From Bacteroidaceae bacterium (GTDB taxonomy: Bacteria > Bacteroidota > Bacteroidia > Bacteroidales > Bacteroidaceae): DNA of 51,079 nucleotides. The position numbers and the translations under genes are program-made. Under the pieces are notes generated by a model that was not told the origin of the DNA, made no database searches, and saw only the letters and a list, made by a program, of their open reading frames with translations. Positions 15,409 to 24,129 of this stretch are shown in pieces; within the stretch, counting starts at the first letter, position 1; each line of letters starts with the position of its first letter. The stretch spans positions 1 through 51,079 of the forward strand of contig JAGCGS010000069.1 of NCBI GenBank assembly GCA_017649485.1. Reading direction: 5' to 3'.

Positions 15409-16836
15409 ATGGTATCGTTTTTTATTGCCTTGGTGGCATTATTGATAGGTTATTTGGTGTATGGTAAGTTTGTGGAGAAGCTGTTTGCACCTGACAATCG
15501 TCCTACACCTGCTTATTCTCATTCAGATGGTGTGGACTATATCCCTTTGCCTGGCTGGAAAGTTTTTATGATTCAGTTCCTCAACATTGCAGGCACAGGA
15601 CCTATTTTTGGTGCTATCATGGGTGCCCAATTCGGTCCTTCTTCGTACCTGTGGATTGTGCTGGGTTGCATCTTCGCTGGTGCCGTACACGACTACCTCT
15701 GTGGCATGCTCTCCGTACGCCATGATGGTGTGGGAGTACCTGAGTTGGTAGGTACATACTTAGGTGATAAAGCCAAGAAAATCATGCTGGTGTTCTCTGT
15801 TTTCCTACTATTGATGGTGGGTACTGTGTTCGTTTATAGTCCTGCTATCATTTTAGGCGATAAGATGGGTGGAGACACGCAGATGGTAATGATGTGGTGT
15901 CTCATCATTTTCTTCTACTACATCATCGCCACGATGTTACCCATTGACAAGATCATCGGACAGATATATCCCCTATTTGCTTTCTCATTGATGTTCATGG
16001 CAATAGCTTTATGCGTAGTGTTGATTAAAGATATGCCTGACATCCCGGAAATATGGGATGGACTGGATAACCTGAAGCCATCGGCTGGTCCCATCTTCCC
16101 TTGTCTGTTCATTACCATCGCCTGTGGTGCCTTGAGTGGTTTCCATGCCACCCAGAGTCCGCTGATGGCTCGTTGCATGAAGCATGAGAAGGAAGGCCGT
16201 CCCATCTTCTATGGAGCCATGATTGCCGAAGGTGTTGTGGCACTGATCTGGGCTGCGGTGTCTTCTTATTTCTTCTATGGCGGTGCCGCTGAAGCTTTGG
16301 GTGCTTCTCTGAAGTCGAGCGCTCCTCAAGTGGTGACACTGGTATCTGAGGGTTGGCTTGGTACCCTCGGTGGCATTCTCGCCCTGTTGGGTGTAGTAGC
16401 AGCTCCCATCACCAGTGGCGATACAGCTTTCCGTAGTGCCCGTCTGATCATTTCTGAGTTCGTGCATTTGAACCAAAAGAAGATTGTGAATCGCTTCATG
16501 ATTTGCATCCCCCTGTTCCTGATTGCACTCGGACTGTTGTGGTTCAACATTGCCGATGAGAATGGCTTCAATGTGATTTGGAATTACTTCGGATGGGCAA
16601 ACCAATCGTTGGCTACCATCGTTCTATGGACTGAAACTGTTTATTTAGTAAAACAACGCAAGAATTTCTATATCACACTGATACCTGCCATGTTTATGAC
16701 CATTGTAACGGTATCTTTCCTTATGCTATCGCCCATCGCATTTGGCATGGACAAGATCATTGCCTATATCATTGGTGGCGCAGCTTTAATCATCGCCACC
16801 CTGTGGTTCTGTCTGTGGTATCGGAAGAATAGCTAA
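15409..16836 (+). CDS. cstA: Carbon starvation protein CstA family transporter
   Basis: A polytopic inner-membrane protein of 475 residues, the short form common in Bacteroidota. The family signature is visible: IPLPGWKVFMIQFLNIAGTG, GPIFGAIMGAQFGP, then GAVHDYLCGMLSVRHDG, and later GALSGFHATQSP and APITSGDTAFRSARL. CstA proteins take up peptides or pyruvate during nutrient limitation; which substrate applies here is unknown. The 15 bp encoding its C-terminus (ATCGGAAGAATAGCT) are repeated just after the stop, a small duplication. Confidence 0.9.
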   Translation: MVSFFIALVALLIGYLVYGKFVEKLFAPDNRPTPAYSHSDGVDYIPLPGWKVFMIQFLNIAGTGPIFGAIMGAQFGPSSYLWIVLGCIFAGAVHDYLCGMLSVRHDGVGVPELVGTYLGDKAKKIMLVFSVFLLLMVGTVFVYSPAIILGDKMGGDTQMVMMWCLIIFFYYIIATMLPIDKIIGQIYPLFAFSLMFMAIALCVVLIKDMPDIPEIWDGLDNLKPSAGPIFPCLFITIACGALSGFHATQSPLMARCMKHEKEGRPIFYGAMIAEGVVALIWAAVSSYFFYGGAAEALGASLKSSAPQVVTLVSEGWLGTLGGILALLGVVAAPITSGDTAFRSARLIISEFVHLNQKKIVNRFMICIPLFLIALGLLWFNIADENGFNVIWNYFGWANQSLATIVLWTETVYLVKQRKNFYITLIPAMFMTIVTVSFLMLSPIAFGMDKIIAYIIGGAALIIATLWFCLWYRKNS

Positions 16837-16892
16837 CCGATTCTGTCACCGCATCGGAAGAATAGCTGACAGTGTGGCATATTATTATGGTA

Positions 16893-16908
16893 TGGCAAAC
16901 AATTTGTT
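16893..16908 (+). promoter_or_regulatory. Possible sigma-54-like element upstream of grpE
   Basis: TGGCAAACAATTTGTT resembles the -24/-12 pattern TGGCAC-N5-TTGCT, with GG and GT 12 nt apart instead of GG and GC. It lies 26 nt before ATG 16934. No TAnnTTTG box was found in this spacer. Confidence 0.35.
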
Positions 16909-16933
16909 GAGCGTTTAACAAAAACAAGCAATT

Positions 16934-17590
16934 ATGAAAAAGAAAACTAACCTAAAACAGCATAAAAAGAGGAAAAACAATATGGACACTCAAGAGAAAA
17001 TGAATGAAGAATTAAAGGCAACTGTTGAAGAGGCAGTTGAGAATGCTATGGAAGAACCTACTGAAACAACATCTGCGGAAGGTGAAGCCCCAGAGACTGA
17101 AGAGTCTGAGAAAGAGCTATCTCCAGAAGAACAATTGCAGGTACAGGTGGATAATCTCACCCAAGAGTTAGATGATTACAAGGACAAATACTTACGCCTT
17201 TCAGCCGAATTCGACAACTACCGTAAGCGCACCATGAAAGAGAAGGCTGAGCTGATACTCAACGGAGGTGAGAAAGCCTTTAAAGCCATTTTGCCTGTGA
17301 TTGACGATATGGAAAGAGCTTTGGCTACTATGCAGAAGGCTACTGACGTAGAGGCTGTAAAAGAAGGTGTAGCGTTGATTTACAATAAATTCATACAGAT
17401 TCTCGGTCAAAATGGCGTAAAAACCATCGAGACGCAAGAAAAGGAATTGGATACTGACTTCCACGATGCCATTGCCATCATCGATGCCCCCACAGAGGAA
17501 CTGAAGGGCAAGATTCTGGATTGCGTGGAAACAGGCTATACGTTGAACGACAAAGTGATACGCCATGCGAAAGTAGTGGTGGGCAAATAA
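16934..17590 (+). CDS. grpE: Nucleotide exchange factor GrpE
   Basis: The DnaK co-chaperone that releases ADP. An N-terminal acidic, low-complexity region is followed by a long coiled coil (EEQLQVQVDNLTQELDDYKD) and the core (YLRLSAEFDNYRKRTMKEK), ending in DKVIRHAKVVVGK, all standard for GrpE. A second in-frame ATG at 16982 (MDTQEKMNEE) gives a more usual N-terminus and may be the real start. It lies 14 bp before dnaJ and is co-transcribed with it. Confidence 0.93.
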   Translation: MKKKTNLKQHKKRKNNMDTQEKMNEELKATVEEAVENAMEEPTETTSAEGEAPETEESEKELSPEEQLQVQVDNLTQELDDYKDKYLRLSAEFDNYRKRTMKEKAELILNGGEKAFKAILPVIDDMERALATMQKATDVEAVKEGVALIYNKFIQILGQNGVKTIETQEKELDTDFHDAIAIIDAPTEELKGKILDCVETGYTLNDKVIRHAKVVVGK

Positions 17591-17604
17591 AATAATCTGA
17601 TTGT

Positions 17605-18777
17605 ATGGAAGAAAAAAGTTACTACGAAATATTAGGTGTTGAGAAGAACGCCACAGCCGATGAGATCAAGAAGGCTTACAAGAAGAAGGCCATCCAATAT
17701 CATCCTGACCGAAACCCCGGCAACAAAGAGGCTGAGGAGAAGTTCAAGGAAGCTGCAGAGGCTTATAGCGTGCTCTCCGACCCCGAGAAACGCCAGCGTT
17801 ACGACCAGTTTGGCAAAGCAGGCGTAAGTGGAGCAGCAGGCAATGGCGGTCCATTTGGTGGAGGCTTCGGAGGTGGCATGTCAATGGATGATATCTTCAG
17901 CATGTTTGGTGATATCTTCGGTGGCAGAGGCGGTTTCGGAGGCTTCAGCGGCTTTGGAGGTGGAGGAAGCAGTAGCCAGCAACGCAGGTTTAGAGGCTCT
18001 GATTTGCGTGTTCGTGTGAAGCTGAACCTGAAGGAGATCTCTACTGGTGTGGAGAAGAAGTTCAAGCTGAAGAAATATGTGGCTTGTCCTCATTGCCATG
18101 GCAGTGGTGCCGAGGGCAATAGCGGCACAGAAACCTGTCCAACCTGTAAAGGTCGTGGTACTGTTATCCGTACACAGCAAACCATCTTGGGCACAATGCA
18201 AACACAGACAACCTGTCCAACCTGCGGTGGTGAAGGCCATGTCATCAAGAACAAGTGTACACATTGCGGTGGTGACGGCATCGTGATGGGAGAAGAAACG
18301 GTAACTGTAAAGATTCCTGCCGGTGTAGCTGAGGGCATGCAACTGTCAATGACGGGCAAGGGTAATGCCGGCAAGCACAATGGTATCCCAGGCGACTTGC
18401 TCATTGTTGTGGAGGAAGAGAAGGACAAGGAATTGATTCGCGATGAAAACGATTTGGTATATAACCTTTTGCTTAGCGTTCCAGTAGCTGCCTTGGGTGG
18501 TACGGTGGAAATACCTACCGTGGATAACAAAGTAAAAGTGAAGATTGACCCAGGTACCCAGCCTGGCAAGGTACTACGCCTCAGGGGTAAGGGCTTGCCC
18601 GATGTGAATGGTTATGGCACTGGCGATCTTTTGGTGAATGTCAGTGTATATATCCCAGAGACGTTAAGTCGTGACGAGAAGAAAGCACTCGAACAAATGC
18701 AGGATAGCGACAATTTCCGACCATCAAGCTCCGTAAAAGAGAAAATCTTCAAGAAGTTCAAAAGCATGTTTGATTAA
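17605..18777 (+). CDS. dnaJ: Chaperone DnaJ
   Basis: A 390-residue Hsp40 co-chaperone of DnaK. The J domain has the HPD motif ([10 protein letters not shown]), followed by a Gly/Phe-rich linker, four zinc-binding CxxCxGxG motifs ([32 protein letters not shown]) and the C-terminal substrate-binding domains. Length and order are normal. A strong hairpin terminator follows directly. Confidence 0.97.
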   Translation: MEEKSYYEILGVEKNATADEIKKAYKKKAIQYHPDRNPGNKEAEEKFKEAAEAYSVLSDPEKRQRYDQFGKAGVSGAAGNGGPFGGGFGGGMSMDDIFSMFGDIFGGRGGFGGFSGFGGGGSSSQQRRFRGSDLRVRVKLNLKEISTGVEKKFKLKKYVACPHCHGSGAEGNSGTETCPTCKGRGTVIRTQQTILGTMQTQTTCPTCGGEGHVIKNKCTHCGGDGIVMGEETVTVKIPAGVAEGMQLSMTGKGNAGKHNGIPGDLLIVVEEEKDKELIRDENDLVYNLLLSVPVAALGGTVEIPTVDNKVKVKIDPGTQPGKVLRLRGKGLPDVNGYGTGDLLVNVSVYIPETLSRDEKKALEQMQDSDNFRPSSSVKEKIFKKFKSMFD

Positions 18778-18780
18778 TAT

Positions 18781-18805
18781 AAAGGCTGCATCCGCAGCCT
18801 TTTTT
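18781..18805 (+). terminator. Terminator of grpE-dnaJ
   Basis: AAAGGCTGC and GCAGCCTTT form a 9-bp perfect stem with a 4-nt loop followed by further T residues, 3 bp after the dnaJ stop. Confidence 0.85.
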
Positions 18806-18869
18806 CATATCCTGTATCATCAAATAAACCTATGAATGACATCCAAAGATTGAACGATAATAAATGAAA

Positions 18870-18933
18870 GTGTGACTGCCCTTATTATTTATTCCTTTGA
18901 ATGTCAATATTCTCTTTTTGGAAAGTGTGACTG
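18870..18933 (+). promoter_or_regulatory. Paired GTGTGACTG boxes upstream of the TPR regulator promoter
   Basis: GTGTGACTG occurs at 18870-18878 and 18925-18933 (within the longer repeat GAAAGTGTGACTG), 55 bp apart. The proximal box ends 31 nt before the -7 box at 18965. The same layout recurs before the TonB receptor gene, which suggests a shared operator. Confidence 0.6.
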
Positions 18934-18964
18934 TTTAGAAGTAGTTTATTTGTAATAATTGTCT

Positions 18965-18972
18965 TATATTTG
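18965..18972 (+). promoter_or_regulatory. -7 box TATATTTG of the TPR regulator-serpin operon
   Basis: A perfect TAnnTTTG match 19 nt before ATG 18992. Confidence 0.6.
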
Positions 18973-18991
18973 TAAGCAGAATTTATAAGCT

Positions 18992-20572
18992 ATGAGGTTA
19001 CACCTATTGGGATATATTGCATTAGCGTGGATGATGGTGGCTTGTGGGCGCAGTCATCCCCAAGTGGAGGCTCTTTTCAGGCAGGCTGAAGCTGTGATGA
19101 CAGAGCATCCAGACAGTGCCTTCTCCATGCTCAGCTCATTCAGCGAACCACTTACCAAGCAAGAAGCTGCCCGATATGCCGTTTTACTAACCAGAGCTGC
19201 CAACAAGAGTTATCAGTCCATTGATAAACCTCCATACGATTCTTTGCTCAACATCGCATTGAGAGAATACAAAAGTGCATCCAAGGAACGTGCCATAGCC
19301 TTGCTATATTTGGGCCGAGTACGGATGGAACAGCAACGCTGGCAAGAGGCTATGACTTCGTTGCAAGAAGCGCATACGCTCATGTTGCGATACCCGGAAG
19401 AAAAAGAATACCTCAGACATACACTCAGTAGCCTTTCTGCCAACTATCAGGTATTGGGCTACGAGGATGAAGCGTTGCAATCTACAAAAGAATTGCTGGC
19501 TCTTTGTGAGACTGCCGCTGATAGATCTGTGGCTTTAAGTCAAATAGGTGATTATTACAATAACAAGGATATGCTCGACTCAGCCTTGGTTTATCAAAAA
19601 CAGGCTTTGGATTTGGCACTTGAGGCAAGAGAGGACAATCTTGCCCGTATGTATGGCAACCGCATCGGATATATTTTCCTTTCTATGGAACGCTATGAGG
19701 ATGCGTTGGCATGGTTGAACAAACCAGGCCATCCCGTATATCTGGATGGCAGGATTGGTGAAGCGTTTTATCATATCGGGCAGACAGATAGTGCCTATCA
19801 TTACCTGATGCAATTTATCAACAGTGATGCACAACCCAAGGACATTGAAGCTTACCGACTGCTCTATCAGGTTGAGAAAGAACGTGGTGAGCTTTCACAG
19901 GCTTACGCTTTTCTCGAGACCTCAGTCTTGCTGGCAGATTCCATTGCTGCCACCCTCGACCGTGGGGACAAGATAGATAGCCTGATCATGGCGCATCGTA
20001 CGGAGATGGCAACTCAGAAACAAAGAGCCAAGGCGACAGAGGAACGCAATTGGCTGATAGCCTTGTTTGTGGTAATCGCTCTATTGGGTTTCATTATCTA
20101 TCAGTACAGACTTCGCCAAAAAGACCACCAGCTGAAAGAGAGTATTGACAAACTGTTGGAGAAAGACCGTATTATCTTAGACAGTCGACAACAGTTAGAG
20201 GAATATAGCCGTTCTATTAATGGACTGAACCAAGAAAAGATGTTATTACAGAACTGGCTCTTTACCCAAACACCCATATACAAGAAGATAGAGAAGCTGA
20301 GTCATCAGGATTTCTCCGACCCCATGCAATGCAAAGTATTGTCATACAAGGAACGCAAGGAGTTGAGTTCCACGCTCTTTGATTATTGTGCTGCCTTCGT
20401 GGAGGAGATGAGAAAAACACATCCCCGTTTAGAAGAAGACGACATACTCTTGCTTTGTTTGGAAAAATACACTAACTTTGATGCCAATACGGTGGCTTTG
20501 TGCTTCGGAACAACCTCCAAGCACACCATCAACCAACGACGGTATCGCATGAAAGAACGATTTGAAAAATGA
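18992..20572 (+). CDS. Membrane-spanning TPR lipoprotein with C-terminal HTH (candidate regulator)
   Basis: The 526-residue protein has a lipoprotein-type signal (lipobox MVAC, near residue 18), a periplasmic stretch of TPR-like helices (about residues 25-320), one transmembrane segment (WLIALFVVIALLGFIIYQY, about 354-372), a cytoplasmic coiled coil, and a C-terminal segment with a helix-turn-helix look (NTVALCFGTTSKHTINQRR). This architecture is known from Bacteroides one-component regulators; ligand and DNA site are unknown. Its stop overlaps the serpin-like gene start by 4 nt. I infer that it controls the GTGTGACTG-box promoters here. Confidence 0.7.
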   Translation: MRLHLLGYIALAWMMVACGRSHPQVEALFRQAEAVMTEHPDSAFSMLSSFSEPLTKQEAARYAVLLTRAANKSYQSIDKPPYDSLLNIALREYKSASKERAIALLYLGRVRMEQQRWQEAMTSLQEAHTLMLRYPEEKEYLRHTLSSLSANYQVLGYEDEALQSTKELLALCETAADRSVALSQIGDYYNNKDMLDSALVYQKQALDLALEAREDNLARMYGNRIGYIFLSMERYEDALAWLNKPGHPVYLDGRIGEAFYHIGQTDSAYHYLMQFINSDAQPKDIEAYRLLYQVEKERGELSQAYAFLETSVLLADSIAATLDRGDKIDSLIMAHRTEMATQKQRAKATEERNWLIALFVVIALLGFIIYQYRLRQKDHQLKESIDKLLEKDRIILDSRQQLEEYSRSINGLNQEKMLLQNWLFTQTPIYKKIEKLSHQDFSDPMQCKVLSYKERKELSSTLFDYCAAFVEEMRKTHPRLEEDDILLLCLEKYTNFDANTVALCFGTTSKHTINQRRYRMKERFEK

Positions 20573-21588
20573 AAAAGCTCCTATTTATACTATCAGTCAT
20601 CATGCTGGCATGTCTCACTTCATGCAGCAAAGAAGAAACGGGCTTGCTGCCTTGGTTGCAAGATCCCGAAGAGTTGTCAAGACATCCAGTCAAACCGACT
20701 GTTAACGAGACACCTATCACAAGACCTATGTTCTTAAGCAAGGAAGATATGAAAAAGATGGCGCGCAATGGTTTGCGGAGCTATTCATGGAAGCTGTTCC
20801 GTCAATTATACGAAGAAAGGCAACAGGACAAGAGCGCTCAACAGAACCTGTTGATTTCTCCTTATAATATAATTACTACCTTAAACGAGCAAGTAGGTGA
20901 TTCCAATAAGCTGAAAAAGTTTGAGTTAATGAGAAAGATAGGCATTAACGACTGTTCTGAGGAAGTGATTGAAGAGCTATATGACCATATCAATACTTTT
21001 CTATCTTTGGATGACAAGGTCAGTGTAATCAATGATGCTAACAATCCACGCTTCAAGGCTCATTGGGGCACACTTTTTAAGATGGATTATACTCAGGAAG
21101 GTTCATTCCGCCAAGCTGACGGAAGCTATAAGCAAATGGAAATGATGATAAGTGCTGGCAACTTTTGCTATAGCCGGAAAGCGGAGAATTACATCTTAAC
21201 CAAAGTGCGAATAGGCTCATACCTCATGTTGTTCTTTGTCATTCCTTTCTATGGTCATAGCATTGACGAAGTTGTCAAGTCATTTGATATAACTGATCTT
21301 GATATGAACTTTAACAGGTACTTTAATTTTAAAGTGCCTAAGTTCAGCGTGCAGGACAGCACAAGTTTAGACTTGTCCGTGTTTGGGGAGAATATCAGTA
21401 TCCGACAAAATGTAGCGTTAAGCATTTCAGAATACGGTGTCAATTATGAGCCAGAACCTTGGGAAAAGAAAACAGAAAGAAGAGAATGGATGGGTGAGGA
21501 CTTTTTCTTTCTCGACCAGCCCTTCATTTACGGCATTATAGAGAGAACCACCAACATTCCACTCTATATTGGATACTACGGATACTAA
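20569..21588 (+). CDS. Serpin-like lipoprotein, reduced
   Basis: The 339-residue protein has a lipobox (LTSC). The rest aligns by eye with serpins: YSWKLFRQLYEE plus NLLISPYNI (helix B region), GSFRQADGSYKQMEMM (s3A/s4C region), YLMLFFVIPFYGHSIDEV (usually LPY/LP), FKVPKFSVQDS, and a C-terminal DQPFIYGIIERTTNIPLYIG. About 60 residues between helix D and strand 3A appear missing, and the reactive-loop hinge lacks the Ala-rich consensus, so inhibition is doubtful. It may be a divergent or non-inhibitory serpin. It is translationally coupled to the regulator gene. Confidence 0.6.
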   Translation: MKKLLFILSVIMLACLTSCSKEETGLLPWLQDPEELSRHPVKPTVNETPITRPMFLSKEDMKKMARNGLRSYSWKLFRQLYEERQQDKSAQQNLLISPYNIITTLNEQVGDSNKLKKFELMRKIGINDCSEEVIEELYDHINTFLSLDDKVSVINDANNPRFKAHWGTLFKMDYTQEGSFRQADGSYKQMEMMISAGNFCYSRKAENYILTKVRIGSYLMLFFVIPFYGHSIDEVVKSFDITDLDMNFNRYFNFKVPKFSVQDSTSLDLSVFGENISIRQNVALSISEYGVNYEPEPWEKKTERREWMGEDFFFLDQPFIYGIIERTTNIPLYIGYYGY

Positions 21589-21589
21589 C

Positions 21590-21654
21590 GTGTGACCAAT
21601 AGTTTTCCTTAACACATTGACAGATAGCAGGAAAGCCATCTCTATGTGTGACTG
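21590..21654 (+). promoter_or_regulatory. Paired GTGTGAC boxes upstream of the TonB receptor promoter
   Basis: GTGTGACCA at 21590-21598 and GTGTGACTG at 21646-21654 are 56 bp apart. The proximal box ends 30 nt before the -7 box at 21685. Spacing is nearly identical to that upstream of 18992. Confidence 0.6.
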
Positions 21655-21684
21655 CATTTGTTTGTGTTTCATTTGATTTCAGTT

Positions 21685-21692
21685 TACCTTTG
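21685..21692 (+). promoter_or_regulatory. -7 box TACCTTTG of the TonB receptor operon, with -33 TTTG
   Basis: A TAnnTTTG match with TTTG at 21661-21664, 20 nt upstream, the usual Bacteroidota spacing; 17 nt before ATG 21710. Confidence 0.65.
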
Positions 21693-21709
21693 CCAGTGAA
21701 CTAAATAAA

Positions 21710-24124
21710 ATGCTTATGAAACACTTCTATTATTCAATTGGTTTCCTATTGGCCTTCTGCCTGCCCGCCTATGGACAGGATGTGGCTAAGGAGTATAATT
21801 TGCAAGAAGTCCAGGTTACAGCCAAGCGTCATGATTTCGGAGCCAAAAGTTCACAGATGAGTGCTATCGCCATTTCTGCTGAACGTATCAAGAAGTTGCC
21901 TATGTTGCTGGGTGAGGTGGATGTAGCTAAGTCGTTGCAAACTTTGCCAGGTGTACAAAGTGGTGGTGAAGGCAGAGCAGGCATCTTTGTGAGAGGTGGT
22001 GACTACGACCAGAACCTATTTATGCTTGACGGCATTACTTTTTATAATCCTGAGCATTTACAAGGTTTCACCTCCGCTATCAATGCCGACTTACTGGATG
22101 ATGTGGTATTATATAAAGGTGCATTCCCCTCAAGATTCGGCAGCCGATTGTCAAGCGTCATTGATATCAGTCTGCGTGAGGGTGACATGGAGAAACACCA
22201 TGCTTCCATTACAGCAGGCATGTTGGCATCAAGGATACAAGCGGAAGGTCCTCTTTGGAAAGGCCACACCTCTTTTAATATAGGTGCCCGCATAAGCTAC
22301 TTCAATGCGATTGTCAACCCTCTACTGAAAGAAGTTGTGTATGACAACCCCGGGCAGATGAACAACTTCAGCCACATGAAGTATTACGACATCAATGCCA
22401 AACTTACCCATCGATTCAGCGATAAAGCAAAACTTAACGCTATGTTCTACTATGGGCGTGATGACAACAATGCTACGCCGAATGAAACCACACGAAGCGC
22501 TGATTATAATAATAACATAGAATTTGGTTATTTAGCCAAAGGGATTATTGATAATACCAGTCTAACCCAACGCACTAATAAATGGAACAATTTGTTAGGC
22601 GGATTATTCTATGAACACCAGCTACTACCTTCTTTAAGATTGAACGCATCTGTCAGCTACAGCGGATATGACTATAGACTGAAATACACTACGCAAACTT
22701 CTGAGAAGAAAGTGATTGATAATCTCGGACTTGATAAGCCTGCTTTGTATTCTCTCAAAACACAGGACTATAATACTAATTATATTTCAAAAGTTCAGGA
22801 TGTATCCATGCAGGCAAGTATCAGCTATGTCTTGAAGGATAAACATGAATTACAGGCTGGTGTCCAGTTGGGTTTATATAAGATTTCTCCTGAAATTAAC
22901 TTTAGCAACTATCTATATACAAAGAAACTGGCATCTGATTTGCTGGCTGAACTGATAAGCCTCGGATACGGTATTACAATTGGAGAAGAAGATTATGGGA
23001 TTGCAGAACAAAACAAGCAGAACAGCATCGCCGGCAAAGGCTCTGTCACCAGCCTATCGGCATATATAGAAGATGACATGAACCTGACCGACTGGTTAAA
23101 AATAAATATGGGTTTGCGCCTGCAAGGCTACGATGCCGACGGTCAGACCCACTTGCAGTTGGAACCACGTGCTTCCATGCGTCTGATGATGTCGAAAGGG
23201 TTGGCCCTGAAAATGTCATACGCCAGGATGTCTCAGGGATTATTCATGCTCACCAGTGCCAGTTTGATAACACCTTCAGAGGTATGGATGCCGCTAAACA
23301 AAGAGATGAAACCTGGCATCTCAGACCAAGTTTCTGCAGGTTTGGCGAAAGACTTTGACAATGGAATTCAGTTATCATTGGAAGGCTATTACAAATGGTT
23401 GGACAATGTGGTGGATTATCGTGAAGGGGTATCTATTGCCTCAGTCAACAAATGGAACGCACTGGTGGCACAAGGCAGAGGCAGGGCTTACGGTATAGAG
23501 TTTATGGCACAAAAAACGGAGGGTAATACGCGTGGCCATATCAGTTACACTTGGTCGAAATCACTGAGAACTTTCGACCGGCCAGATATGGAGTTAAATA
23601 GTGGCAAGGAATTCTATGCACCTGGAGATCGTCGTCATAATTTCAACATCAGCATCACCCAGCGGCTTAGCAAGAATTGGGATTTCTCTGCTTCATGGAC
23701 TTTCCAGAGCGGACGGCGTGCCAACATCAGCACCACCACCATCACAGGCGGATCACTGGATGAATATAATGACTTCCACCCCGGAGTAACAGAAACTAAT
23801 TATAACTACGCGCTGAACCCCAATTTCAACTATCTTGCACCAAGGGAATACGAAAATACCTGTTTTGAGGATATTGTGCGTATAGACACCTATCGGAACC
23901 GTAACAGTTACACCTTGCCTCCTGTGCACCGCTTAGACATAAGCCTGAGTCATCATGGCAATATCGGCATTGGAGAGTTGATTTGCGATATCGGCATTTA
24001 TAACCTCTACAACAGACAGAACCTGTCGTCTGTCTATTGGGGATATACCGATAATAAGCCAGCTCTGAAGGGTGTTTGCCTTTTCCCCATTATGCCATCT
24101 ATCAGTCTAACCCTTAAACTCTAA
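21710..24124 (+). CDS. TonB-dependent outer-membrane receptor
   Basis: The 804-residue protein has a Sec signal (ends at about AYGQ), a TonB-box-like EVQVTAK segment, a plug domain (VAKSLQTLPGVQSGGEGRAG, FVRGGDYDQNLFMLDG) and a long beta-barrel ending in aromatic SLTLKL. The N-terminal carboxypeptidase-like beta-sandwich common in this subgroup is missing or very short. ATG 21716 is an alternative start. It pairs with the DUF4249 gene 5 bp downstream, a standard Bacteroidota pair likely to import an unknown ligand. Confidence 0.9.
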   Translation: MLMKHFYYSIGFLLAFCLPAYGQDVAKEYNLQEVQVTAKRHDFGAKSSQMSAIAISAERIKKLPMLLGEVDVAKSLQTLPGVQSGGEGRAGIFVRGGDYDQNLFMLDGITFYNPEHLQGFTSAINADLLDDVVLYKGAFPSRFGSRLSSVIDISLREGDMEKHHASITAGMLASRIQAEGPLWKGHTSFNIGARISYFNAIVNPLLKEVVYDNPGQMNNFSHMKYYDINAKLTHRFSDKAKLNAMFYYGRDDNNATPNETTRSADYNNNIEFGYLAKGIIDNTSLTQRTNKWNNLLGGLFYEHQLLPSLRLNASVSYSGYDYRLKYTTQTSEKKVIDNLGLDKPALYSLKTQDYNTNYISKVQDVSMQASISYVLKDKHELQAGVQLGLYKISPEINFSNYLYTKKLASDLLAELISLGYGITIGEEDYGIAEQNKQNSIAGKGSVTSLSAYIEDDMNLTDWLKINMGLRLQGYDADGQTHLQLEPRASMRLMMSKGLALKMSYARMSQGLFMLTSASLITPSEVWMPLNKEMKPGISDQVSAGLAKDFDNGIQLSLEGYYKWLDNVVDYREGVSIASVNKWNALVAQGRGRAYGIEFMAQKTEGNTRGHISYTWSKSLRTFDRPDMELNSGKEFYAPGDRRHNFNISITQRLSKNWDFSASWTFQSGRRANISTTTITGGSLDEYNDFHPGVTETNYNYALNPNFNYLAPREYENTCFEDIVRIDTYRNRNSYTLPPVHRLDISLSHHGNIGIGELICDIGIYNLYNRQNLSSVYWGYTDNKPALKGVCLFPIMPSISLTLKL

Positions 24125-24129
24125 CGATT

